NCBI RefSeq assembly: GCF_014526325.1
Contig: NZ_JACNMJ010000007.1
Coordinates: 62,001 to 126,000 of the forward strand
DNA length: 64,000 bases
Source: Psychroserpens algicola
GTDB lineage: Bacteria; Bacteroidota; Bacteroidia; Flavobacteriales; Flavobacteriaceae
Direction: 5' to 3'
Position 1 is the first letter of the stretch. The number at the start of each line of letters is the position of its first letter. Shown one piece after another: positions 60,542 to 64,000 of the stretch. The notes beneath the pieces were generated by a model. The model saw only the letters and a list, made by a program, of their open reading frames with translations. It searched no databases and was not told the DNA's origin. Position numbers and translations under genes: made by a program.

Positions 60542-60630
60542 AATCTTTGGTTTTTAATTATGATACAAATCTATAGTGATTGTACAGCAGTGGCTTATTT
60601 AGAAAGCATTATGATTTATTCGAAAGGCAT

Positions 60631-61482
60631 TTATACTTGACTTGGTCTGTAGCCAAACTTTTTTTCAAAGGCGTTGGAGAAGGAGCCCAGACTATCATAA
60701 CCTACAGCCCAAGCAGCTTCCTGAATGGATTTTTGTTCGTTTTTAATCAAGTTGTAAGCTTTTTTTAAACGTTCGTTTTGCAGGTATTTAAAAACAGGCA
60801 CACCAAATTGCGCTTTGAATTCTTTTTTTAGTTTGTTGATATTGGTTCCAATTTTATGAGCTAGTTCGGTTAAGGAAGGAGGATTTTCTAAATCAGAAAC
60901 TAAAATAGATTGTGCCAGATTAATCTTTTCAAGAAGTTGAGTGTCAATTTTAGTTGTTTTCTGCTTAGCTAATTCTCCAAAGTAATGTGAAAGCAATGCT
61001 GTCATATGACTTTTATAGAACATCATTTTAATTCCGCCTTCATATGTATTATTGAAAAACTGCTCTACTAACAGAAACATTTCAGGGGTCATTTTAAATA
61101 TTGGTCCTTCGACATAATGATCTTTAGGATGTACCAGCTGAGATAGAAATTGTTCTAAATATTGGCCTTCACCATTGGGTAAGTTATCTAAGTTTTTAAT
61201 TGTAGTAGCAATGACCAGGCATTGCAAGGGTTTTTGATCTGAGACATGATGCTCAAATTCAACATGTTCATCAGCATAAAAGGAAAGTACCATGCCTTTG
61301 GTGTGGTGAAACTCTCTTGTTTTATCTTTGTATTTTACAGTTAAACCAACATCTCCAGCACTATAAAAAGCGATAGCTATGACGGGTTCGTCAAAAAAGC
61401 ACGAATCGACCAAGGTGTTATTGGTAGAAGCTTCTTCCAATAAAATGGTACAATCGTTTATGTCTATCATTTCACGGTTCAT
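60631..61482 (-). CDS. AraC-family transcriptional regulator
   Basis: A 283-residue regulator. The C-terminal AraC double helix-turn-helix (about 185-280) has SLTELAHKIGTNINKLKKEFKAQFGVPVFKYLQNERLKKAYNLI and the PROSITE-like end AAWAVGYDSLGSFSNAFEKKFGYRPSQ, given here by its ends. The N-terminal ~170 residues form the ligand domain. It lies upstream of the three-gene DUF5367-DUF1772-NmrA operon on the same strand and is the likely regulator of that operon, an inference from adjacency. The ligand is unknown. Confidence 0.9.
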   Translation of the reverse strand: MNREMIDINDCTILLEEASTNNTLVDSCFFDEPVIAIAFYSAGDVGLTVKYKDKTREFHHTKGMVLSFYADEHVEFEHHVSDQKPLQCLVIATTIKNLDNLPNGEGQYLEQFLSQLVHPKDHYVEGPIFKMTPEMFLLVEQFFNNTYEGGIKMMFYKSHMTALLSHYFGELAKQKTTKIDTQLLEKINLAQSILVSDLENPPSLTELAHKIGTNINKLKKEFKAQFGVPVFKYLQNERLKKAYNLIKNEQKSIQEAAWAVGYDSLGSFSNAFEKKFGYRPSQV

Positions 61483-61562
61483 ATTCTGACCTAATTTTAA
61501 GACCTTATGATTGCACCTATATCATGCAATCGATTATAATCGTGGTTACTCACTGTTATAAG

Positions 61563-62114
61563 TTAATCCTTTTCCAAGTAGGAAATTAAATTCATTAGTA
61601 TCCTTTCGTTAGCAGGAATAAAATAATTCATTAACGAAAGATATTTTGGTGTGTTTTTATAACCGATTCCGAATGATTTGATATTTGTATTTCCATTCTC
61701 TAGCTCATCAAAGTAAATGACATTATAAAAATCCTTGGCGTCATCTTTCATGAATTCTGGAAAATTATCAGTTAGTTCTGCTTGAAGCGTCAGTATCTTT
61801 TTAGGAACATAATTAATAATATGAGTTACAATTGTGGTGCTATCTCCAATTTTTCCTTGTTCGTTGTAGTTTGTTTTAATATATCCACCAACTTTTAAAT
61901 CAATTTCAGCCAATGGCACAGCCCAATTTTCCCATCCTTTTTTTGTGGTATAGGCTTTCCAAACCGAATCGATTGGTGATTTTACGGTCAACTCTTGTAT
62001 GAGAACCAATTTGGGTGTTTTAGTTGAATCAATAGTAGATACAACTCGTCGCTCTTGTCCGTAAGTATAAAAAGTCAAAAAAATAAATAAAAGAATGGTC
62101 AGCAGTTTCTTCAT
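61563..62114 (-). CDS. Secreted SRPBCC/AHSA1-type protein
   Basis: A 183-residue protein with a signal peptide (MKKLLTILLFIFLTFYTYGQ). The SRPBCC fold (START-like, AHSA1 group) is seen in LVLIQELTVKSPIDSVWKAYTTKKGWENWAVPLAEIDLKVGGYIKTNYNE, given by its start, and the late NVIYFDELENGNTNIKSFGIGY. The domain usually binds small hydrophobic ligands or Hsp90 in the cytoplasm; an exported version is less usual. It is alone on the minus strand; function unknown. Confidence 0.8.
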   Translation of the reverse strand: MKKLLTILLFIFLTFYTYGQERRVVSTIDSTKTPKLVLIQELTVKSPIDSVWKAYTTKKGWENWAVPLAEIDLKVGGYIKTNYNEQGKIGDSTTIVTHIINYVPKKILTLQAELTDNFPEFMKDDAKDFYNVIYFDELENGNTNIKSFGIGYKNTPKYLSLMNYFIPANERILMNLISYLEKD

Positions 62115-62248
62115 GTTCTGTAGTATATGATACCGTTTGGAAGTTTAACTACTAATTTAGTGAATTAATTAACGAATAGAAAATCTGCTAAAATTTCAGT
62201 AAGCCTATTGAGTCTGATGACTGTTATGCTCAGAAGAAGTGAATGTGT

Positions 62249-62707
62249 TTACGAGTTGTCTAATTTCATCAGGATTCGCGGTGAATCATCACAGTAATAA
62301 TCCATAACTTCTGAATTTTTTTCAAACCCTAGTTTTTCATATAAATTGATGGCTGGGCTATTATCAGGTGTAGTTGTCAACTGGATTTTGTTAATGTTTT
62401 TACTTTTGAAAACTGTTAGCAATTGATGGGTGATGCGTTGACCAATTTTTTTCTTTTGTTCTGATTTGGTTACTGCTAGAGCAAAAATCCAACCTATTTT
62501 ATTATCACAATCTATGCCTCCAAAGCCATATCCTTTTATTTGATTGTGCTCGTCTACGGCTACCAAAAAGAGATCATGAGCTATATCATAAAATTGTCTG
62601 AGTACAAACAATGGATAGTGCATTGGCTTAAAAGCTTCTTCTTCCAGTTGAAAAATAGTTTTTAAGTCATTTTTCAAGATTGTTCTTATGGTAATAGCTG
62701 AGGTCAT
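62249..62707 (-). CDS. GNAT-family N-acetyltransferase
   Basis: A 152-residue acetyltransferase. The acetyl-CoA-binding motif is LAVTKSEQKKKIGQRITHQLL (the Q/R-x-x-G-x-G/A loop in altered form: QKKKIGQRI), followed by IQLTTTPDNSPAINLYEKLGFEKN, which is the strong GNAT C-terminal signature. The substrate (amine or protein N-terminus) is unknown. It is alone on the minus strand, followed by the SRPBCC protein with a ~135-nt gap. Confidence 0.88.
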   Translation of the reverse strand: MTSAITIRTILKNDLKTIFQLEEEAFKPMHYPLFVLRQFYDIAHDLFLVAVDEHNQIKGYGFGGIDCDNKIGWIFALAVTKSEQKKKIGQRITHQLLTVFKSKNINKIQLTTTPDNSPAINLYEKLGFEKNSEVMDYYCDDSPRILMKLDNS

Positions 62708-62730
62708 GGTTATGGAGATATGCTTGTGTT

Positions 62731-63411
62731 TTAATGAATAATTAACGCTCCATTTTTATTTTCAAAACGGTAGTCTATTTCTATAAAATGTATCTTTCCT
62801 TTTTCAGATTTTGTTAAAAGTTTTGGAGCAGAAACGATTCCTTGGATAATTATAAATCCGTTAAAATCAATAATTTTATAATCAGATTCCCATTCAGAGT
62901 CTCTTTCAAGCGGCTTAACTTTTACTAAATTATTATCCTGATAAGTAAACAGGTATTTTTTAATATTCTCTACAGACTCAATGACAGGAGTGTTAATTAA
63001 TTCAGATTTTAAGGTCTTCAAATTGATTGTGTCTGGTTTCAAATTGAGTTTAACATAAGGTAAAGTAAATCCGTTAAACTGTATGGTTAATGAATCGTTT
63101 GTATGGATTGTCAATGTTTCCTTATCATTAAGTTTATACATGTTATCGCTCAGAGGTGTAAGGTTTAAAGTATCACGATAAACAAAAACTTTAGTTTCAC
63201 CAGTTTCCATATTCATTTTATCCTGATTACTCAGTCTATACAATTGACCAGATGCTGTACTAAAAAGAAAACTCTGAATTTTAGCGCGCTCAATAAAGTT
63301 TCCTAAAGAGTCATAAACGCCTTTGGTTCTCCATAATTTTTCGCCTTCAATCTCTTGACCAAAACTTAATGTTGAAACAAAAATTAATAGTAGTACAAGT
63401 AAGTTTTTCAT
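62731..63411 (-). CDS. Secreted protein of unknown family
   Basis: I do not recognise this 226-residue protein. A signal peptide (MKNLLVLLLIFVSTLSFGQ) is clear. The body is beta-rich with regular YSLTIx-type strands: TKVFVYRDTLNLTPLSDNMYKL, TLTIHTNDSLTIQFNGFTLPYVKL and KGKIHFIEIDYRFENKNGALII. No lipobox, no sorting domain. It is followed 24 nt later by the GNAT gene on the same strand, so they might be co-transcribed. Confidence 0.62.
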   Translation of the reverse strand: MKNLLVLLLIFVSTLSFGQEIEGEKLWRTKGVYDSLGNFIERAKIQSFLFSTASGQLYRLSNQDKMNMETGETKVFVYRDTLNLTPLSDNMYKLNDKETLTIHTNDSLTIQFNGFTLPYVKLNLKPDTINLKTLKSELINTPVIESVENIKKYLFTYQDNNLVKVKPLERDSEWESDYKIIDFNGFIIIQGIVSAPKLLTKSEKGKIHFIEIDYRFENKNGALIIH

Positions 63412-63576
63412 TTGTTAGCTAGTTGATTTGTGTATAATCTTGATGTATTGGTTGGCTAAAGTTAGTAAAACAAACCGGAATTATAGAGCCTTCCTAAAAT
63501 AACGAAAGGTTAGGGACGAAGCGGTATAGCCTCTTTCATCTCTAAATTAGTAAAACCTAATGCTGTGTACTGTACT

Positions 63577-64000
63577 TTACTTGTTGTTTGTACGTTCTAA
63601 AATCAAAGAAGCAAACGATTTTACTCCAATTCTTATACTTTCTTCATCAACTTTAAAGTTAGGTGAATGATTCATAGCATCAATTCCTTTTTCATGATTT
63701 GAACCGCCAAATAAAAAGTATACACCAGGTATGCGTTGTTGGAAGTAAATAAAATCATCGTTAAAGTATGGAATTTGTCCATAATTCATCATAAGCGATT
63801 CTCGACCAAAAATTGTAGTTAATGTGGTGATAGCATTTTTAGTTAAATACTCATCATTCATTACTGTTGGATTTTCTTGAATAAATGATGTAGAAATGAA
63901 ATTGTCTTTATAGTCCGTTTTTCTAATTATTTGCTCAATGTCAGGTAACATATTTGGTAAATTTGACTTATCAGTTTCATAAGCATACGTTTTTATAACA
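63577..64000 (-). CDS. M20-family amidohydrolase, C-terminal part (5' partial)
   Basis: The frame is open to the right edge of the window, so only the last ~141 residues are present (the apparent Met at 63951 is internal). The segment LFGGSNHEKGIDAMNHSPNFKVDEESIRIGVKSFASLIL is the C-terminal end of the catalytic domain of M20 amidohydrolases/carboxypeptidases, with the metal-binding His in MNHSPNF. Such enzymes remove acyl groups or amino acids from peptides or conjugates. The N-terminal metal site and any signal peptide lie outside the window, so substrate and location are unknown. Confidence 0.82.
   Translation of the reverse strand, partial: VIKTYAYETDKSNLPNMLPDIEQIIRKTDYKDNFISTSFIQENPTVMNDEYLTKNAITTLTTIFGRESLMMNYGQIPYFNDDFIYFQQRIPGVYFLFGGSNHEKGIDAMNHSPNFKVDEESIRIGVKSFASLILERTNNK

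Noticed and set aside
42940-63480. Recurring word similar to GGCTAAAGTTAGTAAAA in several intergenic gaps (about 42950, 58025, 58758, 63457).
   Set aside because: On the minus strand these read like TAACTTTAG, a variant of the -7 box before each minus-strand gene, so promoters explain them.
63490-63560. Possible integron-type recombination site or repeat (GTTAGGGACGAAGCGG region), in an area of many small unrelated genes.
   Set aside because: No matching second core site or comparable sequence was found between the other small genes, and no integrase is present. The run of minus-strand genes alone is not evidence for a cassette array.
1-64000. CRISPR array, tRNA, rRNA, insertion sequence or prophage.
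   Set aside because: No regularly spaced direct repeats, no CCA-ended cloverleaf candidates, no transposase or phage structural genes were recognised on either strand.

Overview
This window comes from a low-GC member of the Bacteroidota, most likely a marine Flavobacteriaceae. The evidence is several secreted proteins with C-terminal type IX secretion (T9SS) sorting domains, TonB-dependent receptors, many lipoproteins with an SSCSSDDD-like start, an oversized NusB, DUF1573/YajC and PUR-family (DUF3276) proteins, and at least ten -7 boxes of the Bacteroidota form TAnnTTTG. No rRNA, tRNA, CRISPR array, insertion sequence or prophage was seen.

Layout. 1-23947 is mostly housekeeping: the tail of a TonB receptor, a sortilin/BNR-repeat protein, a zinc-protease lipoprotein, a redoxin, a csaA/BASS-transporter/acyltransferase operon, an M14 peptidase, a PUR protein, an ABC exporter, leucine dehydrogenase, nusB, DUF1573-yajC, pepT, pyrD, two T9SS cargo proteins, a LysE exporter and an HMG-CoA-lyase-like enzyme. 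24008-39506 is an iron/heme island. On the minus strand lie a TonB receptor and a HmuY-like lipoprotein. On the plus strand a tight four-gene operon follows (DUF6607-like, secreted ankyrin protein, DUF2271 protein, PepSY/flavodoxin/FNR reductase), then DUF4856 lipoprotein, imelysin-like lipoprotein, HTTM membrane protein, a second TonB receptor and ferritin. guaB follows. 41178-64000 is almost all minus strand and is accessory in character: lipoproteins, a YdeI-CDGSH fusion, a TetR/AhpD-like pair, an ArsR/ACR3 arsenic locus, YHYH, TIM-barrel and bestrophin proteins, a lone HNH endonuclease, three VOC proteins, HxlR, a BspA-type repeat protein, a small redox cluster with an AraC regulator, GNAT and SRPBCC proteins, and a truncated M20 peptidase at the edge.

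Most interesting. (1) Three copies of a 23-bp dyad, TTATTT-N11-AAATAA ending its spacer in TCT, sit at the promoters of the heme receptor (one copy) and the DUF4856/imelysin module (two copies flanking the promoter); this looks like a shared iron-responsive operator. (2) The DUF2271 protein carries a DAITGAT sequence that fits the ApbE covalent-flavinylation motif and lies directly upstream of a membrane PepSY-flavodoxin-FNR reductase, suggesting an electron path from cytosolic NAD(P)H to periplasmic FMN for heme or ferric-iron reduction. (3) The DUF4856-imelysin-HTTM-TonB receptor module has no established mechanism. All functions are inferred from reading the sequence; no database search was run.
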